This document shows, piece by piece, positions 1 through 10,700 of a stretch of DNA of 64,000 nt. The stretch lies in the NCBI GenBank assembly GCA_031370625.1, contig JANMQR010000314.1, forward strand, positions 1 to 64,000, in the 5' to 3' direction. This stretch comes from UKL13-2 sp031370625 (lineage in GTDB: Bacteria; Pseudomonadota; Gammaproteobacteria; Burkholderiales; Usitatibacteraceae). The position numbers were made by a program, and so were the translations under genes. Position 1 is the stretch's first letter. The number at the start of each line of letters is the position of its first letter. A model generated the notes under the pieces. It saw only the letters and a list, made by a program, of their open reading frames with translations, was not told where the DNA came from and did not search any database.

Positions 1-3000
1 CGGTGATGGTCATGATGCTGGTACTACCCGCCCCTGCACCAATCGCCAAGTCGGTGGCGACGATGTTCTTGGTGATGACGGGGGCGAGGTTTGGCGTCAC
101 CGACAAACACTGATCTGTAACGCCGTTTGTCAGGTTGGTTATGCCGGTGATATTGGCAGCACCATTCGTGTTATTTGCGACCGGACAGGTGCCTGTTGTC
201 GGGGCAGCCGCGGTAGTGACGTTCACTGTAATGGTGCAAGTGGTGACAGGATTAACAATTTGCTTTGCATTGATGCTGATGGTGTTGCTGCCTGCCGCCG
301 CCGTCACTGATCCTGTGCCCGTACATGTGCCGCCGATGATGCTGGGCGTAGCCACCACGAGTCCTACGGGAAGCGTGTCCGTGAAGCTGTAAGTCTGCGT
401 TGGATTATTGACAGGCTGCGTGACGGTAAAGGTAAGCGTGCTAACACCACCCACGACGATGGTGGTCGGTGCAAATGCTTTGGTTAGTACCGGCACCGCC
501 GCATTAACCGTGACGCACGCGCCGGTAGTGCTGGTGCCGCTGGTTGAGTTGTTGGCGATAACTGACGTAATGTTGGTAGTGGCCGTGATGTTCGCGTTGC
601 TGTTGGTGTTATTGACCTGCGGGCAACTACCGAATGTTGGCGTGGTGCTGGTGGTTACCGGAACGATGATGGTACAGGTGGTTGCGGGGTTTATGATCTG
701 ACGCCCAGCGACGGTAATGACGTTGCTGCCCGCTGTGGCCGTCACCGAGCCGCCACTACATGTGCCGGTAACAGCGCCGCCACTGGAGACAAGACCGGCG
801 GGCAGCGTATCGGTATAGCTGAATGTCTGTGTGGGATTGCCTGCTGGTTGGCCGACGGTGAAGGTCAAATTGGTGGTGCCGCCAATGGTGAGATCGGCGC
901 TGAAGGTTTTATCCAACGTTGGTATGCCAGCAGTCACCGTGACGGTGGCGGTATTCGATGCGAGACCCGTTGCAGCAACGGGGCCGGTGATTGAGACAAT
1001 GCTGGTCGTATTGTTTTGTACGCCCGTTGCAACACCCGTGACCGTCACGCTGATCACGCAGTTCGCACCGCCTGCCAATGCGCCACCAGTGAATGCAAGA
1101 CTATTGCCGCCCGTAACAACTAGCGAGCCGCCACAAGTTGCGGTCGTGCCGTTCAGCGCCGTCAAGCCTGCGGGTAACGCATCCGTAAAAGCGATACCCG
1201 CGATGGCGGTTACAGCATTTGGATTGGTGACGGTAAACGTCATCGTAGTCGACCCGGCAATCGTAACGCTTGGTACCGCGAAGGCCTTGGCAATCGTGGG
1301 CGGTGCGACGACGTTGACGATCTGGTTGGTCACACCATTGCTGAGCGTGCCGACCAAATTAGTCACGTTGGCGTTGCCGTTGGTTTTAGCTCCGGCTGTG
1401 GTGCCTTGCGTGGTGATAGTGACGGTACAGGTCGCGTTGGCAGCCACGCTGATTCCAGCCAGCTGAACGGAGGGATGACCAACCGTAGCGGCACCAAAAG
1501 CACCACTACCATTCGTGGCGCGCGATTGGAGAGTCTGTCCGGTACACGTACCGCCGAGTGTGGTTGCACCGAGCGTGAGCCCGGCTGGGAGTTCGTCAAA
1601 AAAGCCCAAGCCGGTACGCGCAATACTGCCTGTCGCGGTATTGGTGACGGTGAACGTGAGTGTTGTGCTGCCATCGAGCGCGATAGTTGCCGCGCTGAAG
1701 TCTTTGGTGAGTGCGGGAATACTGCCGACACTTAAACACGCGTCGCCGCCCGTGATGGCGACGTTGGTGGCGGTAATGTTGACCTGCAGGTTGGTCAAAT
1801 TGGGTTGTGGGCAGGTGCCAGTAACACCGGCCGCATTGGTAAGTCCGGCGACAGTGACAGTACAGCTCACGGTGCCACTGCTCATGGCAATGGAATTGAG
1901 CCCGCTCAAAACGCGAGTGCTAGTATTGTAGGCCGCCGCTGCCGGGCCACTACAGCCTGCGCTGTACGTGACCGCAGGTGTGGCGCTATTAATTGTCAGG
2001 CCAGCAGGAAGCGTATCGCCCAGCACAACGCCGCTTTGTGCGGGGTTGCCCGCGCTGTTGGTAAGCGTAAATATGAGCGTGGTTATAGCACCGTCATTGA
2101 TGCTCGCGGCACCAAAGGTCTTGCTGACGCTGGCCTGATTGACTGTCAAGGTCGCATTCGCCGCAGCGCCGGTCAAGGCGATTGGCCCTACCGCAGTTGG
2201 TGTGGTAGTGACGTTGTTGTTGGTGGTTGTGGCAGTGACACTCTGGGTAATCGTGCAAGTGCCACCGGGCACGATGGTAGCCGCATTGAAGCCAACACTA
2301 GTTCCCGCATTTGCCCCCCCCGTGAGCGTGGCACTCCCGCCGCCACTACAGGCGACACTGCCGGCCGCGTTGTTAGTGAGCGTGCCCGTGTAGGTGTCGT
2401 TGATCGTCACACCCGTAAGGTTGACTGGATTCGCCGCCGGGTTGGTTACTGTGATAACCATGCTCGCCGTGGCACCGACACCAATGGTCGCTGGGGTGAA
2501 CGTTTTAGTGATCGTGGGCGGGCTATAAACGGTCACGCACTGGTTGGTGACGCTGTTGGTGAGATTGCTGATGCCGGAGATATTGCCAGCACCGTTAGTG
2601 TTGTTGGCCTGTGGACAGCCCCCAGGCGTCGGCGTGGCCGATGTGGTGACGTTGACGGTGATCGTACAGGCGGTTGCTGGATTGACGATCTGGTAGTTGC
2701 TGATGCCAATACTGTTGCTGCCAGCAGTCGCTGTGGCGGTGCCTGCGGTGCAGGTGCCGCCCAATCCATTCGGGCTGGCAATGACAAGCCCTGCCGGCAG
2801 GGTGTCGATGAAGCTGAATGTTTGGGTCGGGTTGCCCACCACTTGATTGACCGTGAAAGTCAGGGTCGTTGTGCCGCCAATGGCGATATCACCGCTGAAG
2901 GCTTTACTCAACGTCGGTTGCGGGACAACGGTCAGTGTGGCGTTAACACCGTTGGACATGCCTGCTGACAATCCACTCATGTTGCCCGCATTGTTAGTAT

Positions 3001-6000
3001 AGGTCGCGGCTGATGCAGCCGTTACCGTGGTGGTAATGGCGCAATTTGCAGCGGCGAGCGCCAGACTGCCGGCGCTAAATGTGATGGTCGTACCACCAAT
3101 TGTTCCAGCGACGGTTCCGCCGCATTGCGGCGATGTTGGCACGGCGGCGAGCGTCAAACCGCCTGGCAATATATCAACAAAACTGAGATTCGCTTGAGCA
3201 GGATTTCCAGCACCATTGGCGATGGTGAACGTCAGTGCGGAAGTCGCACCGGCGGAAATAGACGTGGGCAGAAACGCTTTCGTTAACGTCGTGCCGCGCA
3301 CATTGAGCGTGTCAGCAAGCGCGACTGCCGACAGGCCACCGGCTAAACCGCTTATGTTACTCGCCGTGTTGGCGTAACTCGCCGGCGTGTCACTGCTGAC
3401 ATTGACGGTGATAACACAGCTGGAAATACCGCTGGCGATCGTGCCGCCCGTCAGTCGCAACCCTGTTGCATTTGCTGCCAGCGGGTTGCTCGATGCGTCG
3501 GTAAGTACGCCATTACATGTGTTGGATGTGGTCGCATTTGCAATCACCAAGCCAGCGGGAAATGTGTCAGTGAAGGCGAGCCCGCTCTGCGCCGGGTTCC
3601 CTGCCGAATTAGTAATGGTCAGCGTTAAAACCGAGGGAAGTCCTACGCCCACGGGATTAGGGCTGGTCACTTTGGTTAATGTGGGCGGCGGGACGACCGT
3701 TAAGGTTGCGTTGACACTGTTGGTCATGCCGGCCGATATACCGGTGACATTGGCAGCGGTATTGTTGTAGGTGCCAGCCGTTGCGGAAGTGACAGTAGCA
3801 ATCACCGTACAGCCAGTGCTGCCAAGCGACAAGGTTCCGCCTGTAAGCGTAATGGTTGCAGGTGGCCCCGCTGTCGTGCTGACCACACCATTACATTGCG
3901 TTGCAGCGGGTGTTCCAACCAATACCACATTGGTCGGCAGTGTTTCGGTAAATGCAAGTCCCGTTTGCGCCGGGTTGTCGGTGCCATTGGCAATATTGAA
4001 CGTTAATGTTGATGGGCCATTGGTAGGAATTGAGGCCGGCAGAAATGTCTTGGTTAAGATCGTGCCGCGAACAGTGAGTGTGTCATTGACATTGCCAGCC
4101 GCAAGCCCGCCAGCCAGCGCGCTAATATTGGCCGTGTTATTGACATAGACACCCGCTGCAGCGCTCGTAATATTAATGGTGATCGTACAAGACGCACTAG
4201 CGGCAAGATCAACACCGGTGACCGTAATTACGGCCAAACCCGCTGTTGCAGTGCGCACAAGAGCCGCCCCACCAGTGCTCGTACAAGTACCACCGAATGT
4301 GGCTGGGGTAGCGACGACAACCCCTGCGGGCAGTGTGTCGGTAAAGCCCATGTCGTTGGTTGTAGACGCTTTATTGGCAATAGTGAATGTCAATAATGCG
4401 GGCTGATTAACGCCAACAGGATCCGGCGAACTTACTTTAGAAAGTTGTGGCGAACCAGGCGCTGTCGCTGTCAGGGTTGCGCTGGCCGTATTGCCGATAC
4501 CGCTGTTGGTGCTACTCACCTGCCCCGTAGTGTTCACACTTGCCGCGACCACCGATGTGGTGACATCGACCGAGATGGCGCAACTGGCACCCGCCGCAAC
4601 GGGGCCGCCGCCGCTCAGGAAAATTTGTGTGTCGCCCTGATTTTGACCAACAGAGACTGTTCCACCGCAGGTATTTGTAAAGTTGGGCACGGCCGCGACG
4701 GACATGCCAACCGGAAATGGATCCGTCACAGAAAGGCCAAGCAATGCCGACGGATTTGCCGCCGGATTGCTAATGGTGAGCGTGAGTTTGGATGTGCCAC
4801 CGGCAACAATAGTGGTCGGCAGAAATGCTTTCGCGATGACGGGCGAGTAAAAAACTTGTGTGACGTCGGTGTCTGAATTGTTACCGCTATTACCGGCAGG
4901 CTCGCCTCCACCCGATACCGTGGCGGTGTTACTGACGCCAGGTGCCGCCGCGGCGAGCACAGTGACCGTTACCGTTATTGGTGGGGCAGCAATATTCTGG
5001 GCAAGTGTGGTGGTCCGTGTACAGTTGAGCGCAGTACCTCCAACCGTATTATTTCCAGCGCCGCCCTGGTTCGCTGCACAAGTCCAACCCGTGCCTGAAG
5101 GTGCTGCACTAAGCGTTAGACCTGCGGGCAGCGTATCGACAACCGTGATGGTTCCTGCACTGGTTTGCGCGCCGATATTGGTGACGGTCAGCGTGTAGGT
5201 TCCGGTTGCGCCGACAGTGAAGTTGCCGTTATGGGTTTTGGTCATCACCAGATCAGTCGCGATTACGGGCGTGACTACCGTTGACACGTTATTGCCGGTA
5301 TAAGTCGGTGCTTCGGCAACCGTCGTGCTGGCGATAGTTGCTGTGTTGGATGCACTCGGGAAAGCGCCAGCAGCAACCGCAACAGGGATGGTTATCGCAT
5401 TCGTGTTGGTCGCCCCTGCCGCAATCGCTGCCGTACTGGTGCAATTAATATTTGCGCTGCCCACGGTGTTGTTGCCAGCACCACCCTGGTTTGCCGCGCA
5501 AGTCCAACCTGTTCCTGTAGGCACAGCAGAAAGTGTTAATCCGGTGGGTAATGTATCGGTGACGGTATAGACATTGCCGGCCGCGAAATTCCCTGCTCCT
5601 GCATTCTTTGCAGTAATCGTGTAGGTGCTATTGATACCAATAACAAACTGTGTCGGACCCGCTTTGGTAATTTGCAGATCGAAATCATTGACCGGCGTAA
5701 CCAGTGATGTCGAATTGTTGCCAGTCGCACTCGCCGGCTCACCGCCGCCAGATACGCTTGCCGTATTGGTGACACTCGGTACGGCCGCTTGTGCGACCGC
5801 GACCGATAATGTGACAACTGTGGATGTTCCCGCGGGGGCAATGGACGTTGTGCTGGTGCAATTAATATTGCTGGAGCCAATCGTATTGTTACCAGCGCCG
5901 CCCTGATTTGCCGCGCATGTCCATCCCGCGCCCACCGTAGGGACGGCGGCGAGCGTAATGCCCGCTGGCAGCGTATCGATTAGGGTGTAACTCGCGGCAC

Positions 6001-7789
6001 CAGTAGAGACGCCGCCAACATTGGTCACGCTCAGCGTGTATGTACCCGGCACCCCTGGCGTAAAGCTTACAGAGCCGGTTTTGTTGACTTTAATGTCAGC
6101 GCAGTCCGTTGCGCAAACTGACGTGACCACGGCACCGCTTGAGTTATTGCTACTATTTGAAGCGGGTTCGCCACCACCAGATACAGTCGCAATATTGGAC
6201 ACGCTCGGCGATGCAGCTGCCGATGGCAGCACCGTGACGGTAATGGCATTGGCATTAGTCCCGCCAGCAGCGATCACCGTGGTGTTCGTGCAGTTGAGTT
6301 GTGTAGACGTCGATGCTGCGCAATTCCAGCCCGTTCCGGTTGGCGTGCCGACGATCGTTAATCCCGTTGGCATATTATCGATGACCGTGTACGTGCCAAC
6401 GGTTGCACTACTGCCGAGAAGATTATTGACCGAAATCGAATACGACCCATTTATGCCGATGCCGAAAGTGCCATTGGCCGTTTTGACGATCTGCAAATCA
6501 GGGCTCGGCGTAATCGTCACACTGGCTTGGTCATTTTCACCCGCAATATTGTTATTCGGCGTCGAATTGGGATCGGCCTGATCAGCGTAATAAACCTCTG
6601 CCGTATTGGTGATCGATGTGGCCACCGTCACGTTCGCAGTAATCGTCAGGGTCGCGCTTGCGCCGCTGTTAAGTGTACTCACCATCCACACGCCGGCAAT
6701 ACCGTTGGGTGCTACCACACCCACGTTGTAGACACCTTGGGTGGCCGTGGCAGAAACAAGCGTAAGACCTGCCGGCAGCTGATCTTTAACGCGCACATCG
6801 GTCGCGCGATTTGGTCCATTGTTGGCGACGACGACCTTGAAAGTTACTTGATTGCCCGGCGTTAGATTGGTCGCGGTCTTGGTAAGTCGAAGATCCGATC
6901 GTTGGCCCGGCGCACTGGCTAGATCGCCCCATGCGACCGCGATGCTGGTACCAAGCTGTGTCGCGATCAATGAGCCAATATTGACGGTATACAGATTAGT
7001 CACCGCGCCAGCCTGTTCCATCACGAACAGCCGACCCGCACTGTCAAACGAGCAGCCTGGCAAGTTAGCAGGCGTGCCGCCACCTGACAACGTGATCGAG
7101 CCAAGACGAGTAACCGCGCCGGTGGGCGAAATAGTAAACAAACTCGGCGTGTTACCACCGCCAGTGCTGGCCACCATGTAAAGCTGGTTCGTACCGGGCT
7201 GCAAACACAAATCTCCACCGGGAGGAATGTTGATACCGTCAGGCCCGCCAGCAGGCGTTTGCGTGATCACCGCACCTGAATTGGTATCGAGCGTAAAAAT
7301 TGTGGCTGGCGGCGCAACGCCGAAGGTGGGCGTGGGATTGATTGCATACAAGGTGCCTGCACCATCAAACCCCAAGCGAATCACTGCCGTTACGGCTGCG
7401 CCGGTAGAGCCCACTAGCACGGGCAGTATGGTAGGCGTGCCGGGATCCCAACGCCAAAGCTGGGGATTTGCACCCTGCGAATCAAGGTAGAACAACATAC
7501 CATCGCTCGGCCGAACAGCGAGTGTGGCCGCCGCCACCAATGGCGCAGCGAACGTCACCGCCTTTGTCACCAATTGCGTCGCGGTCTGGCCCGTTGCCGA
7601 ATCGACAGTATAAATACCCGTCGCATCAATACCGTAAACAGTTTCGGCATTGGCTGCAGGCATAAACCAAGAGCAAATCGAAAGCGAGATGGCGGCGAGT
7701 GGCGACAGTAACCAATCACGCCCGCGGCGTTTAGTCGCATCGCATTTATTTTCACGCACGGGCGCCTCAAAATTTATAGTTGTTTTCAT
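1..7789 (-). CDS. Giant exported DUF11-repeat surface protein (3' end off window)
   Basis: The minus-strand frame opened by the ATG at 7789 stays open to the left edge, giving at least 2596 codons with the C-terminus missing. I translated both ends and the N-terminal ~500 residues. Residues ~1-48 form a long signal region ending near PAANA. Residues ~49-300 hold propeller-like repeats (VYGIDATGIYTVDS type). Five DUF11-type modules follow, each starting near a KT..DL motif, then about 13 related modules marked by an ITGITNLTNGVT-like motif. Module starts recur every 370-430 bp. The start codon overlaps the stop of the upstream barrel protein (ATGA), so translation is probably coupled. Such modules are known from adhesin-like, extracellular proteins. 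The exact role is unknown, and any sorting signal lies outside the window. Confidence 0.88.
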   Translation of the reverse strand, partial: MKTTINFEAPVRENKCDATKRRGRDWLLSPLAAISLSICSWFMPAANAETVYGIDATGIYTVDSATGQTATQLVTKAVTFAAPLVAAATLAVRPSDGMLFYLDSQGANPQLWRWDPGTPTILPVLVGSTGAAVTAVIRLGFDGAGTLYAINPTPTFGVAPPATIFTLDTNSGAVITQTPAGGPDGINIPPGGDLCLQPGTNQLYMVASTGGGNTPSLFTISPTGAVTRLGSITLSGGGTPANLPGCSFDSAGRLFVMEQAGAVTNLYTVNIGSLIATQLGTSIAVAWGDLASAPGQRSDLRLTKTATNLTPGNQVTFKVVVANNGPNRATDVRVKDQLPAGLTLVSATATQGVYNVGVVAPNGIAGVWMVSTLNSGASATLTITANVTVATSITNTAEVYYADQADPNSTPNNNIAGENDQASVTITPSPDLQIVKTANGTFGIGINGSYSISVNNLLGSSATVGTYTVIDNMPTGLTIVGTPTGTGWNCAASTSTQLNCTNTTVIAAGGTNANAITVTVLPSAAASPSVSNIATVSGGGEPASNSSNNSSGAVVTSVCATDCADIKVNKTGSVSFTPGVPGTYTLSVTNVGGVSTGAASYTLIDTLPAGITLAAVPTVGAGWTCAANQGGAGNNTIGSSNINCTSTTSIAPAGTSTVVTLSVAVAQAAVPSVTNTASVSGGGEPASATGNNSTSLVTPVNDFDLQITKAGPTQFVIGINSTYTITAKNAGAGNFAAGNVYTVTDTLPTGLTLSAVPTGTGWTCAANQGGAGNNTVGSANINCTSTAAIAAGATNTNAITIPVAVAAGAFPSASNTATIASTTVAEAPTYTGNNVSTVVTPVIATDLVMTKTHNGNFTVGATGTYTLTVTNIGAQTSAGTITVVDTLPAGLTLSAAPSGTGWTCAANQGGAGNNTVGGTALNCTRTTTLAQNIAAPPITVTVTVLAAAAPGVSNTATVSGGGEPAGNSGNNSDTDVTQVFYSPVIAKAFLPTTIVAGGTSKLTLTISNPAANPSALLGLSVTDPFPVGMSVAAVPNFTNTCGGTVSVGQNQGDTQIFLSGGGPVAAGASCAISVDVTTSVVAASVNTTGQVSSTNSGIGNTASATLTATAPGSPQLSKVSSPDPVGVNQPALLTFTIANKASTTNDMGFTDTLPAGVVVATPATFGGTCTSTGGAALVRTATAGLAVITVTGVDLAASASCTITINITSAAAGVYVNNTANISALAGGLAAGNVNDTLTVRGTILTKTFLPASIPTNGPSTLTFNIANGTDNPAQTGLAFTETLPTNVVLVGTPAATQCNGVVSTTAGPPATITLTGGTLSLGSTGCTVIATVTSATAGTYNNTAANVTGISAGMTNSVNATLTVVPPPTLTKVTSPNPVGVGLPSVLTLTITNSAGNPAQSGLAFTDTFPAGLVIANATTSNTCNGVLTDASSNPLAANATGLRLTGGTIASGISSCVITVNVSSDTPASYANTASNISGLAGGLSAVALADTLNVRGTTLTKAFLPTSISAGATSALTFTIANGAGNPAQANLSFVDILPGGLTLAAVPTSPQCGGTVAGTIGGTTITFSAGSLALAAANCAITTTVTAASAATYTNNAGNMSGLSAGMSNGVNATLTVVPQPTLSKAFSGDIAIGGTTTLTFTVNQVVGNPTQTFSFIDTLPAGLVIASPNGLGGTCTAGTATATAGSNSIGISNYQIVNPATACTITVNVTTSATPTPGGCPQANNTNGAGNISGISNLTNSVTNQCVTVYSPPTITKTFTPATIGVGATASMVITVTNPAANPVNLTGVTINDTYTGTLTNNAAGSVACSGGGSATLTGGANAGTSVGFNAATIVPGGTCTITQSVTATTTNNNVTTTPTAVGPIALTGAAANATLTVNQASVSKTFGAASINDGAITTLIFTLTNSAGNPAQSGVVLGDTLPAGLTINSATPAVTYSAGCSGPAAAAYNTSTRVLSGLNSIAMSSGTVSCTVTVAGLTNAAGVTGTCPQPNLTNLQVNITATNVAITGGDACLSVGSIPALTKDFSAATIALDGSTTLTFTVTNTATGSIARTGLGFFDELPAGLTLGATTLGGTCTGQTLQSRATNGSGAFGAATVGHPSVQLAGISVAANATCTVTITTQGTTAGAKTNGNANVTNLVGTLSNGVTNQIVNVVAPPTIAKAFAVPSVTIAGSTTMTFTVTNPNAVTAIAGIAFTDALPAGLTALNGTTATCGGSLVVTGGNSLAFTGGALAGGANCVISVTVTGVATGVQNNTTSIVSITGPVAATGLASNTATVTVTAGIPTLDKTFSADLTIGGTTNLTFTVGQPAGNPTQTFSYTDTLPAGLVSSGGAVTGTCSGGSVTATAGSNVITVAGRQIINPATTCTIIVPVTTSTTPTFGSCPQVNNTNSNANITATTNITSVIANNSTSGTSTTGACVTVNAAVPVLTKAFAPTTIVVGGVSTLTFTVTQPVNNPTQTYSFTDTLPVGLVVATPSIIGGTCTGTGSVTAAAGSNTISINAKQIVNPVTTCTITVNVTTAAAPTTGTCPVANNTNGAANITGITNLTNGVTDQCLSVTPNLAPVITKNIVATDLAIGAGAGSTSIMTIT

Positions 7790-10700
7790 TGGTCTACACG
7801 CGGCTTCCCGGCAGGCTGACTTGGTGAGGTAGCATCACCTTTCGCGCCCTCAATAATCCCGCGATAGGCGGAACTCCCAGGAGCCGTCCCCGTTGGGGTT
7901 GTCTCGGCCCTGGACGCATCGTCTGCTGTATTCGATGAACTATTCTTAACCGATTTCGGAAACAAGTCTTCATCAAACTTGTAGCGGAGCCGCAAATACG
8001 TGCCCTTGTTTGTGTATTCGCCGTTTGCGAAATCTTCATCGCGATAACCGTAGACGTTATAGCCGCCGGACAGCCACAAATTCTCCATCACCATAAAGCC
8101 CAGCTCGACACCAACCGCATATGTTTTGGATTGCAAGGCGCGACCAATTACGGTTGAGCCGGTTACCGAGATATCCCAGCGCGGTGCAATTTCCCAAATC
8201 GCGCGTGCAGACAGCAAATGCGCACTATTCTTCGCTTTGATGCCGTTCGAATCTTCGTTGACCCATTTCGCCGCGTAGCGCCCTGAGAACGTGAATGGAC
8301 GACGCGGTTGCCAATTGGCGTGCAACGAGAATAATTCCACCGTGCGCTTGAGTTGCAATTCAGGTTGCGTTGTATCGTTTTCACTGCGATGCTCAACCCG
8401 CGCCAAACCATTCCACACATCGGTTTCGGTATCGCGGTAAGCCACACCAACCTGCAAACGTTCTTGTTCATTTTTGCCCGTTTGCGTTTGCGTCTGCGCA
8501 CCCTGATTTTTGATCAATGAATATGTATTGCGACCCAGGAAAGTCCACTCGCGATTAATCTTGGAGGCGACGGCCACGGTTGATAGTAGCGAGTCGCTAC
8601 TGGTGCCGTCGCGAAGCTCCAAGCGGGTCGAGCCTTTCCACAACGGGCTTGCGGTGTACTCAAGACCGAACGTGAGCGCAGCCGATTCACCGGTGCCGGT
8701 GCCGGAGAATGAATGCACCCGCTCAAAGCCAGTTTGCAGTTTCAAACCGTCACTTAACGTCCATAGATTTCGTAGCCCTAATGCAGCCTCGGCATCGCCA
8801 CCCGAAATGGCATCGCGAATGCGGTACTCGCTGAATACGTTGCCGTCTTTCATGTAGTCCGTGCTGATACCGATCACGCTGCTATTTTGTCGCTGCACAG
8901 TATTTAAACCGTATGGGCCGGTGAGCGAGGAAATGAACTCGTGGCGGCCATACAAACGGCCGCTGTTCGGCAATTTGTATTCACCGCCAATCGCCGCAAT
9001 TTTGCGATCTGTATCTTTAGGGTCAACCTCCGCTTCTATGTACGCGGCGGCATCTTTTATGCCCGGAATATCGCCTGTCAAGCGAGTGCGAATGCTGGTG
9101 ACTTCCGTGGGCAACGGTCCAGATGCTGTTGTCGCAGGTGCCAGCGTTTCGCGCGCATGACGCACACCTAATTCCAGGCGCATGCCATTGTCGAGCGTGC
9201 GCTCAACAGCTGCGAGCAGGCCATCACGCTTACCGTTGCTGAGCAAATCTTCGCTGCGCAACATCTCTGCCTTCAGGCGGGTTTTCTCGTCAATCCGGTA
9301 TGAAACATTGCCGCCAATTTCAGTTCTGCCACTGCTGAGACTGGAGCTGATATTGTCGAATTTTGCATCGGCGCGACCTGCGTAAAACAGCGCATCTATG
9401 TCGTCGCCTTTATGGCGGAATTCAACGCGCGAAGCGATGCCTTTTTTCTCGCCTTTGGTATCCCCGGTCGTGCCCGAACCAACACCAGACAAACCGCCCG
9501 CAATGCTGGTGCCCACTCGGTCACGAGTAGTTTGCGCAATCTCGGCAATCAGAAACGTTTTGTCCGCGAGCTTGGCAATCGCGTTAATACCGATCATGCG
9601 GAATTTATCAACCGGATTGCGATCATCAACCACCATCGCACCGATTTCAAAATTATTCGTTAATTTGATTTGTGCATCCGCACCCGCGACCCAGAACTGT
9701 TCGCCGCCTTGATCTATTTCATAGGTGACGCGAATCGAATTTGGGTTAAACAATTCATCGAGCGTTGGCACTGGCGCTTTCAAAATAATACGGCCCGTTA
9801 ACGGTTCAAGCTCGTAGTCAGCGAAACGTGCAAGTGGCACTGTGCGAATAATCACGCCAGTCTGGTTGCGATCTCGGGTAATGATTTCAACTTTTTCGCT
9901 GTTGATTAAGCCCTTGGCATTTGCAAGCGTGAATGGGCCAGACGTGCCATTCGCTTTAAATTCCTGCAACAATTGACGCGTTGTGTCGCGGCTAGCGAAA
10001 AGATTGGCCGAGATTTTATCGTTCTCAAAGTGCTGCTTTAAGCCCGTTAGCGAGCGATTGTAATTGGCGAGTTTGCGTGCCTCGGATGCGGACGTGGTGT
10101 TGTAGTCACCGTAGAGCAAATACGATTTTTTATTATCGACGCGAACATAGAAACGACCTGTGGATTGCGCATCAAACGCACGCACGCTGGAGTCGCCATA
10201 GACCGGATAGAACTCATCAGGCTGAATATCGCGGAATAAACGATCCCGCGTATTTTTATCTGAATCATAAGCTAACGTCAGCAAATACTCGCCTTTGATT
10301 TTGCCTTTGATAAACATCGCCGCACGTGCACCAGCATCGTATTTGCCACCATTCCAATTGCGCGAAATATGCGTGATCTCTTGCTCGAAACCGTCTTGCG
10401 CGCGGGCAGGCGTTAGCGCACGAGTGTCGAGCTTGCGCAAATTCAGCACGCCCTCAATCACACCGACCGCCAGCAGTTCGCGCACATCCGGCAAGAAATC
10501 AAGGCGAGCCTCTGAACTCAAAGCACCGCTGCGCACATTAATCACGGCCTGACCGGGCTCAGCCGGCGGCAGCAAGGTAAATTCACCCACACCGCCCGCC
10601 ACAAAGTTTTGTACACCAGGCTCAGCCGTATTCAAATCTTCGGCTTGCCAGCGCCCGAGATTAGTTAGCAAAGTGATAGCGGTGCGCGATGTCACGGCCA

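Noticed and set aside
135..7665. Many plus-strand frames of 60-390 codons over the giant repeat gene
   Set aside because: They lie over a single long minus-strand frame that is open for more than 2590 codons and has signal and module sequence; the plus frames are Val/Ala-rich shadows.
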